The position numbers and the translations under genes are program-made. This document shows, piece by piece, positions 35,893 through 45,200 of a DNA stretch of 55,545 nt. The notes beneath the pieces are model-generated. The model saw only the letters and a program-made list of their open reading frames with translations, did not search any database and was not told the DNA's origin. Origin of the DNA: Deltaproteobacteria bacterium (lineage in GTDB: Bacteria > Desulfobacterota > DSM-4660 > Desulfatiglandales > HGW-15); assembly GCA_019313825.1 (NCBI GenBank), contig JAFDAM010000008.1:1-55545 (forward strand). Direction: 5' to 3'. Within the stretch, counting starts at the first letter, position 1. The number at the start of each line of letters is the position of its first letter.

Positions 35893-36163
35893 AAAGAATC
35901 CACGCCCCTCGAAGATCCCGATTCCCGGGGAAGGACGTGGCCTTGTTTGCACCCTAAAAGGGTGTATCGACCCTGGGAGGCGATGGCTGTCTCTTCAAGA
36001 TGATATCTTTTTAAAATTCCACTTGACTCTGCAGTGGTCAAATATTTGGGTTTTATGCCTCTGAATTCTTTGGAATCTACAACTGACTTGGCAAAACCCA
36101 AATATTTGACCACTTCCTCAAAAGGTAGTAGATATCGTCTTGAAGAGATAGTCATTGCCGGAT
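35893..36163. repeat. Dispersed palindromic repeat, most complete copy 6
   Basis: It has all parts of the family. Left end: AAAGAATCCACG...GGACGTGG stem (35893-35940). Then the ACCCTAAAAGGGT hairpin (about 35951), GCGATGGCTGTCTCTTCAAG, and inner arms GTGGTCAAATATTTGGGTTTT (36033-36053) and AAAACCCAAATATTTGACCAC (36092-36112), an exact 21-base inverted pair. Right end: TAGATATCGTCTTGAAGAGA (36127-36146) and GTCATTGCCGG. It occupies most of the 467-base spacer between divergent coaE and the EndoQ-UvrD gene. A spurious minus-strand open frame spans it. Confidence 0.82.
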
Positions 36164-36320
36164 AGATTGCCCTTTTCAGGAAGAACTATATCTTCCCGAA
36201 TTATTAGATACATAGACCTATATCACCAACATTAATAATATTCAACATTACACCCACTTCCCGGAGTTTTCATCCCATAACAGGTTGACATGCATCCAAG
36301 GATGGATAATTATCCCTGGT

Positions 36321-39300
36321 ATGAGATTCATCGCTGACCTGCATATCCACTCTCATTTCTCCAGGGCCACTTCCCGCAATCTTGATCCTGAACATCTCTC
36401 CCTGTGGGCCCAGAAAAAGGGGATCAGAGTCATTGGGACCGGCGATTTAACTCATCCCGGCTGGATTGCCGAGCTTCAGGAGAAACTGGTCGACGCGGGA
36501 AACGGCCTGTATCGTCTAAAACCAGAACTGGAAAAGATGATACGTGCGGAGATTCCGGAATCCTGCCACGGACCAACAGGCTTTATGCTCTCCGGCGAGA
36601 TAAGCTGTATCTACAAGCGGGACGGAAAGACCAGAAAGGCCCATCACCTGATCCTTATGCCTGATTTTGAGTCAGCTGTCAGGCTGAATAAGAGCCTGGA
36701 TCGCATAGGAAATATAACCTCTGACGGAAGACCCATCCTGGGCCTTGATTCCAGGGACCTGCTTGAGACGGTCATGGGGGCAAGTGACAGGGCGTTTTTT
36801 ATCCCCGCCCATATATGGACCCCCTGGTTCTCTCTGTTCGGTTCCAAATCCGGCTTTGATTCCATTGAGGAGTGCTTTGGAGACCTTACCCCGCATATTC
36901 ATGCCCTTGAGACAGGACTTTCCTCGGACCCGCCCATGAACCGGCTCCTGTCGGCCCTTGACGATTATCTCCTTGTATCCAATTCCGACGCCCACTCCCC
37001 TCCAAAACTGGGAAGAGAGGCAAACATCTTTGACACGGAACTGGATTACGATCAGATAATAAGCGCCATGATCAATAAAGAAGGCTTTGAGGGCACGATC
37101 GAATTTTACCCTGAAGAGGGAAAGTACCATCTTGACGGTCATCGCAAGTGCCAGGTCAGGCTTCATCCCGCTGAGACCAATGAATGCCAGGGTATCTGCC
37201 CTTCATGCGGCAAACCGTTGACCGTTGGCGTCCTCCACAGGGTGGCCGAACTCGCGGACCGTGACAGGCCAAAGATGTCAAAGGACTTTTTCAGCCTGAT
37301 ACCTTTGCCCGAGATCCTCTCCGAGATCCTGGACTGCGGTCCCGCGACCAAAAAGGTGAACGCCGCCTACGAGGGCCTGATCGCGACCCTTGGTCCTGAG
37401 CTTCCCCTCCTCATGGATCTGCCAATAAAAGATATAGATGCCGCGGGAGGTATTCTCCTTGCAAAGGGCATTGACAGGATGCGCAGGAATCAGGTTATCC
37501 GGCAAGAGGGGTATGACGGTGAGTTCGGGATAATCCGGCTGTTCCGGGAATCTGAAAAGGCCGAACTGGCCGGCCAGGGCCTGCTCTTTAAAAGGCCCAA
37601 AACGAAAAAGACCCGGAAGAAAAAAACCCTCCCGGCCAAGGGGTCGCTGAAAACAAGTTCGCAGAAACATTCAGGACAAGGGCAGGCCGCCTTTTCAGAT
37701 CCGATCCTTGACCCCTTGAATACGGCACAGAAGGAGGCCGTAACTGATGCAGGCAGTCATCTGCTGATCGTGGCAGGTCCCGGCACCGGCAAGACCATGA
37801 CCCTGACCCACCGGATCGCCCATATCATACGATCGGGCCTTGCGACACCTGAACAGATCCTCGCTCTCACGTTTACCAATAAGGCAGCCAGGGAGATGAG
37901 AAAAAGGATCCATGCCCTAATTCCCGAACGGCAATCAGGGAAGGTCCGGACTGCCACCTTTCACGGTTTCTGCCTAAAGGTCCTGAGGGCTGAAGCGGAA
38001 AGACTGAATCTCCCCTCTGATTTTGTCCTCTGCTCTGGGACGGATGTATCGGTTCTTGCACGCAGGGTCGTCTCCGAATCAGGCAAAGGTAAACGTCCGG
38101 CCTCTGACTTATTAAAATACCTCCAGCGCCTGAAGATGAACACTGTGACAGGGGATGATAAACCGCTGTCCGATCATGAACTCCTTCCTCTTTTCCGAAA
38201 ATACCAGGAACGACTGAGGGACTTTGGAATGCTCGACCTTGATGACCTGGAAGTTGAGACCCTGAGACTCCTTCAAGACCATCCGGAGGTATGTCTTAGA
38301 TATTCGGAGCGCTTTCCCAAGATATTTGTGGATGAGTACCAGGATACCAATAGGGTTCAGGCGGCCCTTCTGAAGACCCTAATAAATAAAGGCCGGAGTG
38401 AAATCTGTGCCATAGGTGATCCTGATCAGGCCATATATGGATTTCGAGGGGCGGATGTCAGGAACTTCCATCGCTTTTCAGAGGACTTCCCAGGGGCAAG
38501 GGAGATCGTGCTTTCAAAGAATTACCGTTCCACCCAGACAATCCTGAACGGGTCTTCCGACCTTATGGGAAAAGAGGAACCCCTTGAAGGGACCAAGGGA
38601 AAAGGTGATTCCATCCGCCTTTCTGCCTGCAGGACCCAATCAGAAGAGGCGGAGATGGTCGTGGAGCATATAGAAAGACTCCTGGGAGGCACATCCCACT
38701 TTTCCATTGATAGCGGGAGGGTGGCCTCCCATGAGGATGGCGAAGAGATCGGTTTCGGGGATATCGCGGTGCTGTTTCGGCTTAATGCCCAGGGAGACGC
38801 CTTTGTGGAGGCATTTTTAAGGGCAGGGATCCCGTTTATCAGGTCAGGTGAAAGGCCCCTTATCAGTCAATATCCGGTCAACATTATCTGGCGGCTTCTT
38901 CAGGTCCTCCACTACCCGGATACAAGATACTATCTCGATACATATCTGGATCTCCTGGACAAGAAGGGAAGACAGGGCAGGGAGATCCTCAAGGGGTGTG
39001 AGATCGGCCGGAATCCGGCGAATCTTATTGAACAGGCCTTGTCCCTGCATGAATTCGATCTGTCCTCGGAAGAATCCACAGAGGCCTTACGCCGCCTGAA
39101 GGAACTGGCGGATAACTTTGACGGAGATATGGAATCCTTCCTGGATATGCTGTCTCTTGACAGGGGGATCGACCACCTGGTGTTATCCGGGGATCGTGTC
39201 GCCCTGATGTCGCTTCATGCTGCCAAAGGTCTGGAATGGCCGGTTGTGTTTATAACCGGCTGCGAGGACAGGCTTATTCCATGCTCTCTTTTCAATGACC

Positions 39301-39527
39301 GTGATGAGTCTGAGGAGAAAAGGCTCCTGTACGTGGGCATGACGCGTGCCCGTCAGAGGCTTATCCTGTCTCACGCGAGACGCAGGATGATCAATGGCCG
39401 GAGACTTGATATGAATCCATCCCCTTTTATCACCCATATATCCGAAAATCTGTGCGGTCCGCTGGAGCGCTCTGAATGGAAACGCAAAAGAAAGTCTCAC
39501 AAGCAGATGAAACTGTTCAAGACCTAG
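36321..39527 (+). CDS. Endonuclease Q (PHP)-UvrD-family helicase fusion
   Basis: A 1068-residue fusion. Residues 1 to about 410 match the EndoQ/TIGR00375 PHP family: ADLHIHSHFSRATS, GTGDLTHPGW, GPAHAFTPW-like PAHIWTPWFSLFGS, SNSDAHSP..LGREAN, a zinc-type C-x3-C-x2-C (CQGICPSC) and the closing GYDGEFG. EndoQ nicks DNA 5' to deaminated bases or abasic sites. A Lys-rich linker leads to a UvrD/Rep-type SF1 helicase: GPGTGKT (486-492), DEYQD (from Asp671), GDPDQAIYGFRGAD, LMSLHAAKGLEWPVVF and LLYVGMTRARQRL. Metal and ATP motifs are intact on both halves. ATG 36321 is preferred to TTG 36285. Its stop is one base from that of the convergent HD gene. Confidence 0.9.
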   Translation: MRFIADLHIHSHFSRATSRNLDPEHLSLWAQKKGIRVIGTGDLTHPGWIAELQEKLVDAGNGLYRLKPELEKMIRAEIPESCHGPTGFMLSGEISCIYKRDGKTRKAHHLILMPDFESAVRLNKSLDRIGNITSDGRPILGLDSRDLLETVMGASDRAFFIPAHIWTPWFSLFGSKSGFDSIEECFGDLTPHIHALETGLSSDPPMNRLLSALDDYLLVSNSDAHSPPKLGREANIFDTELDYDQIISAMINKEGFEGTIEFYPEEGKYHLDGHRKCQVRLHPAETNECQGICPSCGKPLTVGVLHRVAELADRDRPKMSKDFFSLIPLPEILSEILDCGPATKKVNAAYEGLIATLGPELPLLMDLPIKDIDAAGGILLAKGIDRMRRNQVIRQEGYDGEFGIIRLFRESEKAELAGQGLLFKRPKTKKTRKKKTLPAKGSLKTSSQKHSGQGQAAFSDPILDPLNTAQKEAVTDAGSHLLIVAGPGTGKTMTLTHRIAHIIRSGLATPEQILALTFTNKAAREMRKRIHALIPERQSGKVRTATFHGFCLKVLRAEAERLNLPSDFVLCSGTDVSVLARRVVSESGKGKRPASDLLKYLQRLKMNTVTGDDKPLSDHELLPLFRKYQERLRDFGMLDLDDLEVETLRLLQDHPEVCLRYSERFPKIFVDEYQDTNRVQAALLKTLINKGRSEICAIGDPDQAIYGFRGADVRNFHRFSEDFPGAREIVLSKNYRSTQTILNGSSDLMGKEEPLEGTKGKGDSIRLSACRTQSEEAEMVVEHIERLLGGTSHFSIDSGRVASHEDGEEIGFGDIAVLFRLNAQGDAFVEAFLRAGIPFIRSGERPLISQYPVNIIWRLLQVLHYPDTRYYLDTYLDLLDKKGRQGREILKGCEIGRNPANLIEQALSLHEFDLSSEESTEALRRLKELADNFDGDMESFLDMLSLDRGIDHLVLSGDRVALMSLHAAKGLEWPVVFITGCEDRLIPCSLFNDRDESEEKRLLYVGMTRARQRLILSHARRRMINGRRLDMNPSPFITHISENLCGPLERSEWKRKRKSHKQMKLFKT

Positions 39528-39528
39528 C

Positions 39529-40095
39529 CTAGAGCCCCAGGTCATCAGCGATCCCCTGCATGGCTTTAAGACAGATCCCGGAAAATTCGCTGATATCCAT
39601 ACCTATTTTTTCACATTCCATGACTATCTCCCTGTCCACACCGGCAGCAAAGCTCTTCTCCTTCATCCTCTTTTTTATGGACTTGGGTTTAACACTATTT
39701 ATCTTTTTGTCGGGATATACGAGGGTCGTCGCGATAATCAGTCCGGTGATAGTCTCGCCGGCAGCAAGGGCATGATGAAACAATTCCGACCGTTTCTCTC
39801 CGTGGGCCTTCTCATTATGCAGCTTAATGGCTCTGATGATATCATCAGCCACACCCTTTTCCTGAAGTATCTTCTCTGTTTCAAGGGTATGCCTTGAGAG
39901 ATCGGAGTCCACCAGTTCCACATCAAGATCATGAAGCAGACCGGTAAGCCCCCATCTCTCTCTGTCTTCCCCGAGACTGTCGGCCAGGGCAATCATGACC
40001 GCCTCGGTGGCCAGGCAATGCTTGATCAAATTCTGGTTCTGGATGTGCTCCTTTAACAACGACAGTGCCTCTTCCCTGTTTATACCGTAATCCAT
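39529..40095 (-). CDS. HD-domain (HDIG) hydrolase
   Basis: A 188-residue HD-superfamily protein. Motifs in order: His of KHCLATEAVM, the HD pair in GLLHDLDVEL, a downstream His (RAIKLHNE) and a late Asp region. This is the HDIG-related layout of small metal-dependent phosphohydrolases acting on nucleotides; the substrate is unknown. ATG 40095 has GGAGGAG at 6 bases, so the extension to 40119 is not used. It follows the ABM gene by 23 bases on the same strand and is likely co-transcribed. Confidence 0.85.
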   Translation of the reverse strand: MDYGINREEALSLLKEHIQNQNLIKHCLATEAVMIALADSLGEDRERWGLTGLLHDLDVELVDSDLSRHTLETEKILQEKGVADDIIRAIKLHNEKAHGEKRSELFHHALAAGETITGLIIATTLVYPDKKINSVKPKSIKKRMKEKSFAAGVDREIVMECEKIGMDISEFSGICLKAMQGIADDLGL

Positions 40096-40118
40096 AGGCT
40101 CCTCCGTATATCGTTTCA

Positions 40119-40406
40119 TCAGCCGTAAAAATAGATCTCGTATTCGGTCTTTTCTTCAAGTATGGCATCAATCTTATCCTGGATATCTTTTCTTGCCTGA
40201 CTGGATTCCCATGCCTTCCATTCATCCTCAGACTGCCATGTGGTGATCACCAGGGTATCCTCGTAAGAATCAACCTTTCTTAAGGTTTCACCGGTAACAT
40301 AGCCCGGTTGTGCTATAGCCGTTGACCTCAACTGCAACAGGAGAGGTAATAGCTCGGCTTCCTTCTCTTTGGAGATCTTTCTCTTAATGATGATTTTTAC
40401 AGCCAT
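40119..40406 (-). CDS. ABM-domain (antibiotic biosynthesis monooxygenase-like) protein
   Basis: A 95-residue dimeric ferredoxin-like fold protein. The pattern is strand KIIIKRKI, helix KEKEAELLPLLLQLRSTAI, QPGYVTGETL, the strand DTLVITTWQSEDEWKAW and a last helix. ABM proteins include small monooxygenases and heme-degrading enzymes, but many have no known activity, and no catalytic set is recognisable. The start is ATG 40406, with AGGAGG-type sequence upstream (TACCTCCTTTT on the plus strand). It forms a two-gene unit with the HD protein. Confidence 0.82.
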   Translation of the reverse strand: MAVKIIIKRKISKEKEAELLPLLLQLRSTAIAQPGYVTGETLRKVDSYEDTLVITTWQSEDEWKAWESSQARKDIQDKIDAILEEKTEYEIYFYG

Positions 40407-40637
40407 CTCATACCTCCTTTTGATATTTGGTTTATCAGGTCAATTTTCCCACAGGGAAACCTGCACTTATAAAGGTATTTACTTGATGCTTTTTAAGTTT
40501 AAGGCCCGAGATTCATAACAAAATATGGTTTTAATCTTATCACATAATAAATAGAATGTGGAATTCTTTATCATCTATTTTCTGAAGAGCCGGTTGTCAA
40601 GCTATTCGGTTTTATGTATGAATAGATTATTAAAAAA

Positions 40638-40795
40638 TCCGGGTCCAGAGAGACTGTGTCGTAATGTCATTCCAAGGTGATAGCCGAGGAATCTTGAATC
40701 TGCAACTTGTTAGTATTAAAAGGTTTCTCGCTTCGCTCGAAATGACATATGGGGCTAAGACCAACATTATGACACAGCCTCAGAGAGCCCGGCTT
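40638..40795. repeat. Miniature palindromic repeat (TGTCATT/AATGACA type)
   Basis: The outer arms CTGTGTCGTAATGT (40654-40667) and ACATTATGACACAG (40764-40777) are inverted with one mismatch. Inside, TGTCATTCCAAGG and TCGCTTCGCTCGAAATGACA face each other. The TGTCATTCC...CGAGGAATCT...CTCGCTTCGCTCGAAATGACA vocabulary is a widespread intergenic palindrome in many bacterial genomes. It lies in the 432-base spacer between the divergent ABM and GlcD-like genes; the rest of the spacer shows only A/T-rich promoter-like sequence. Confidence 0.7.
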
Positions 40796-40838
40796 TGTTT
40801 GGACAAAAAAGAATGTTTATCAATTTACGGAGGATACA

Positions 40839-42224
40839 ATGGAATACAATCATCTCACTCAGGAAGATATAATAACGCTTCAGTCAATGGTAGCGCCTGA
40901 CCGCTTCTCCACAGGTGAATCAAATCTTGATCTCCATTCAAAGGACCAGTCCATGCACCCGGCCAGCCGGCCCGAGGCGGTGATATGGCCAGTAAAGAGA
41001 GAAGAGGTTTCGGAGATAGTTGAATACGCCAATAAACGGTTGATCCCGGTCACGGCATGGGGGGCGGGATCCAGCCTGGAGGGTAATCCAATGCCTGTAA
41101 AGGGAGGATTAGTCCTTGATTTTTCACAAATGAACAGGATCATAGATATAAGGGAAGAGGATTTCCAGGCAGACCTGGAGCCAGGAGTCACCTACCAGGA
41201 TCTTAATGAAAAACTCAGGCATAAAGGCCTCTTCTTTCCTCCGGACCCCGGGGCCCAGGCCACCATAGGCGGTATGATCGCCAACAATGCCAGCGGGACC
41301 AGGACCGTTCGATACGGCTCGACCAAGGACCATGTCCTGAGACTGGCCATTGTCCTTGCCAGTGGGGAGATGATTGAGATAGGCACCCGGGCATCCAAGA
41401 CCTCTTCGGGGTATGATCTTATCCACCTCTTTGTGGGTTCCGAAGGAACGCTGGGTATCGTAGTCGGGGCCACGGTCAAACTGACCGGTATCCCAGCGGA
41501 GTTCTCCGCGGCAATCGTCAATTTCCCTTCAGTAGAAGCTGCCGGAAAGGCGGTATTTGAGATCATTCGCGCGGGACTTAATCCTGCTTCCCTGGAACTC
41601 CTGGGGCCGGAGTGCATAGAGTTGATAAACAGGGAACAAGACCTGGGCTTGACCATCTCTCCTACCCTTTTTACTGAATATCACGGCGCCACAAAAAATC
41701 AACTGGCAGAGGTCCTGGATATGGTCAAAGAGATCTGTGAAGATCATGGGTGCAATGATTTCCGCCTGGGACTTGGAAGAGACGAGAGGGACCGTCTGCT
41801 CAAGGCCAGGCATGAATTGGGAGAGATGATTTTCCGCCGCCACCCTGATTGCTCACCCATGTCCTTGGACGTGGCCGTTCCTATCACGGCCTACCCGGAA
41901 TTGATAGCCATTGCGAGGGAGGAAAAGCAGAAGGCCGGTATTCCTGGATATATATTCAGCCATGCCGGAGACGGCAACCTTCATCTTGTATTCGCGGGAA
42001 AAACAGGAGATGAGAAGGAGTGGGCCATTATTGGGCAGGTAAATCAGCGTGTTGTTTCAAAAGCACTTGCCATGGGGGGCACTGCCACCGGCGAACACGG
42101 CGTGGGAATCGGTAAGAGGAAATTCATGGAGCCGGAGCACGGGCGAGGCCTTGCGTGGATGAAAAGCATAAAAAACCTGTTCGACCCCAATGGTATCCTC
42201 AACCCCGGTAAGATATTTCCATGA
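40839..42224 (+). CDS. FAD-binding oxidase, GlcD/lactate dehydrogenase-like
   Basis: A 461-residue flavoprotein of the VAO/PCMH family. FAD-binding motifs: PVTAWGAGSSLEGNPMPVKG, PPDPGAQATIGGMIANNASG, GYDLIHLFVGSEGTLGIV. The C-terminal catalytic cap has FSHAGDGNLHLVF and ATGEHGVGIGKRKFM, as in glycolate oxidase GlcD and D-lactate dehydrogenases. It oxidises a 2-hydroxy acid; the substrate could be D-lactate or glycolate. No GlcE/GlcF partner or Fe-S reductase lies nearby. ATG 40839 has ACGGAGG 6 bases upstream. Its stop overlaps the mfd start by 4 bases. Confidence 0.92.
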   Translation: MEYNHLTQEDIITLQSMVAPDRFSTGESNLDLHSKDQSMHPASRPEAVIWPVKREEVSEIVEYANKRLIPVTAWGAGSSLEGNPMPVKGGLVLDFSQMNRIIDIREEDFQADLEPGVTYQDLNEKLRHKGLFFPPDPGAQATIGGMIANNASGTRTVRYGSTKDHVLRLAIVLASGEMIEIGTRASKTSSGYDLIHLFVGSEGTLGIVVGATVKLTGIPAEFSAAIVNFPSVEAAGKAVFEIIRAGLNPASLELLGPECIELINREQDLGLTISPTLFTEYHGATKNQLAEVLDMVKEICEDHGCNDFRLGLGRDERDRLLKARHELGEMIFRRHPDCSPMSLDVAVPITAYPELIAIAREEKQKAGIPGYIFSHAGDGNLHLVFAGKTGDEKEWAIIGQVNQRVVSKALAMGGTATGEHGVGIGKRKFMEPEHGRGLAWMKSIKNLFDPNGILNPGKIFP

Positions 42225-45200
42225 ACGCCGAAAACAGATATATTCGTAAATTAAAAAGATGGATTGAAGAAGGCGCCGGGGAGATCCGGGTCACCGGCCT
42301 CTCCGGTGCGGCAAGGGCCTACTTTCTCGCGCAACTGCTGATAGAAACGGAAAGGCCCTCCCTTATTATCCTGCCAAAGGCAAAAGATGCCAACAGGCTT
42401 TTCATGGAGTTGGAGTTCTTCCTGCCGGAATCCTGTGTATATGCGGAACCGGGAGAGAGGAGGCTGTATGACTTTCCCCTCTATGATATCTCACCCCTGA
42501 CAGGACTGAGTCCGCACAGGAACATCATCAGCCGGCGACTGCAGGCGCTCTATGCGCTCACGTCCGAAAAAGGCCCCATTGTCATAACATCCATAGAGGC
42601 GATTCTCTTCAGGATCCTGCCAAAGGATGCCATGATAAACGCCCTTGAATATTTTGAAGAGGGTGAGGAGATTGAGAGAGATGCCCTGCTGCTCAGACTC
42701 GAGATTGGGGGGTATCTTCGTACATCCCTTGTTGAAGAGACAGGGGATTATTCTGTTCGGGGCGGGGTTATAGACATATTCTCCCCATTCTATTCCCTTC
42801 CCGTACGACTGGAATTCTGGGGCGACCGCCTTGAATCCATCCGTCATTTTGATCCTGTAACGCAGAGGTCCACCGGGAACCTCAAGGAGATGCTTCTCCT
42901 GCCCTCCTGTGAGATCATCATGGATAAGGAAAACATGAAAAGGGCCAGATCCATGGGCAGGCTTCCTGAACAGGGCGCGGAAGGGGGCGGCTTTCCCGGA
43001 CAGGAGGCCTGGTTGAATCACTTCTATTCCCGTCTCGATACCCTGTTTGATTATTTTCCGCCTGACGGCCTTATTACGCTCATTGAGCCCCTTAGGATGG
43101 AGAATCAACAAGAGGGATTTCTGGAAAGGGTCCGGGCAGATGATGAGAAGTACCGCCGGGAGGCCGGACAGAGGGGTACTCCCTTTCCTGAAACAGACGG
43201 GCTTATCCTTTCAGGCGAAGAAATCGGGCCACTCCTTGAGCGTTACCAGCGTATCTATTTCAGTGAACTGGCTGTCGAGAAGACAGAGGGCATTGGCAGG
43301 TGGTCTCTGGATATCAGAGAGACATATAGAGTTGATGAGGACCTGGAGGTCCGGCTCGCGGAAAAGGGAAGAGTCTCCATGGCGCCCCTGGCTGAAAAGA
43401 TCTCTAAATGGATGGACCTGGGATCCAGGGTCATCCTTGTCTGTCGAACAGAACAGCAGGCAGGCCGCCTGAAAGAGATCCTCCATAACTACGAGGTGGA
43501 GGTGGAGGAAGTCGTAAAAAACTGGTACAGGGTCTCCGCGAGAAAGGGGCTGAGCATCTGCCTGGGGCGGCTCTCAAGGGGATTTGCCTGGCCGGAGATC
43601 GGTATCCATGTTTTGAGCGAGGACGAGATCTTCGGTCCCAAGAGATCCAGGGCCAGGAAAAGAGAAAGGGCGGGAGAAGGAGCGCTGGACTGGACTGCCT
43701 TCAGTCAGCTAAAGGTAGGAGATCTGGTTGTCCACCAGGATCACGGTATAGGCAGGTATAACGGCCTTTCCAAGATGGAGATGGAACAGAAGGTCAATGA
43801 TTTTGTCATCATAGGATACAAAGGCAATGATCGACTCTATATCCCTGCTGATCACATCAGTGTTCTTCAGAAATACGTTGGCTCGGACGAAAGAGACCCG
43901 CCGCTGGATAGACTGGGTGGCAGATCATGGAATCTGGTCAAGCAGAAGGCTAAAAAGTCCGTAAGGGAGATTGCCAAACAGCTTGTCGAGGTATATGCCC
44001 TCAGAAGGTATCGAAAGGGCTTCGCCTTTTCCCGGCCGGACTACTTTTTCAAGGAGTTTGAGGCTACCTTTGAACATGAGGAGACACCGGATCAGATAAA
44101 GGCCATTGATAACGTATTGTCTGATATGGAGACCGAACGTCCCATGGACAGGCTGATATGCGGTGATGTGGGCTTCGGAAAGACCGAAGTTGCCATCCGC
44201 GCCGCATTCAAGGCCGTGATGGACGGCAAGCAGGTCGCACTCCTTATCCCGACAACGGTCCTGGCTGAACAGCACTATGAGACCTTCAGGAAGAGGATGG
44301 AACCGTATCAGTTAAAGGTCGGGGTGGTCAGCCGTTTTAAGTCCAGGGCGGAACAGAAGGAGATCATCGCAAAGACCAGGTCCGGAAAGATCGATATACT
44401 GATAGGCACACACAGGATACTGCAGAAGGATATCGGCTTCAAGGATCTGGGCCTTCTGATTATCGACGAGGAGCAGCGGTTCGGAGTCAAACAGAAAGAG
44501 AGGTTAAAAAAATACCGCGCACTCGTGGATGTACTTGCCCTGACCGCCACCCCCATTCCCAGGACACTTCACATGTCCCTGATGGGCGTCAGGGACCTCA
44601 GCATGATCGAGACACCGCCCGAAGAGAGATTGGCCATCCGGACCTACCTCTCGGTCTATGACGAGGCAACCATCAAGCGTGCAATAGAGTCTGAAATAGA
44701 GCGCGGAGGACAGGTCTTCTTTGTTCACAACCGGGTGAAGACCATCGAGAAGACAGCTAAAGAGATAATCAAACTGGTTCCACAGGCAAGATTTGCCATT
44801 GCCCACGGCCAGATGAAGAAGAAGGTCCTGGAAGAGACCATGATCCGATTTCTTCGGAAAGAGATAGATGTGCTGGTCTGCACCACCATCATTGAATCAG
44901 GACTCGATATCCCTTCGGCCAATACCATTATCATCAACGAGGTGGACCGTTTCGGCCTGTCCCAGATATACCAGCTGAGGGGCAGGGTCGGCCGATCCGC
45001 GGAGAACGCCTTTGCCTACCTCTTCCTCTCAAGCGACTCCAGAATGACCCGAGAGGCGGAAAAGAGACTTAAGGCGCTTATGGATTTCTCTCATCTGGGC
45101 GCCGGAATCAACCTTGCCATGCATGATCTGAAGATAAGAGGCGGAGGAAATATCCTGGGTTTTTCCCAGACCGGTCATATCGCTGCCATCGGTTATGAAC

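Noticed and set aside
35802-36155. A 117-residue minus-strand open frame
   Set aside because: It is the translation of the palindromic repeat plus the start of coaE in another frame; no ribosome site, and other repeat copies do not preserve the frame.
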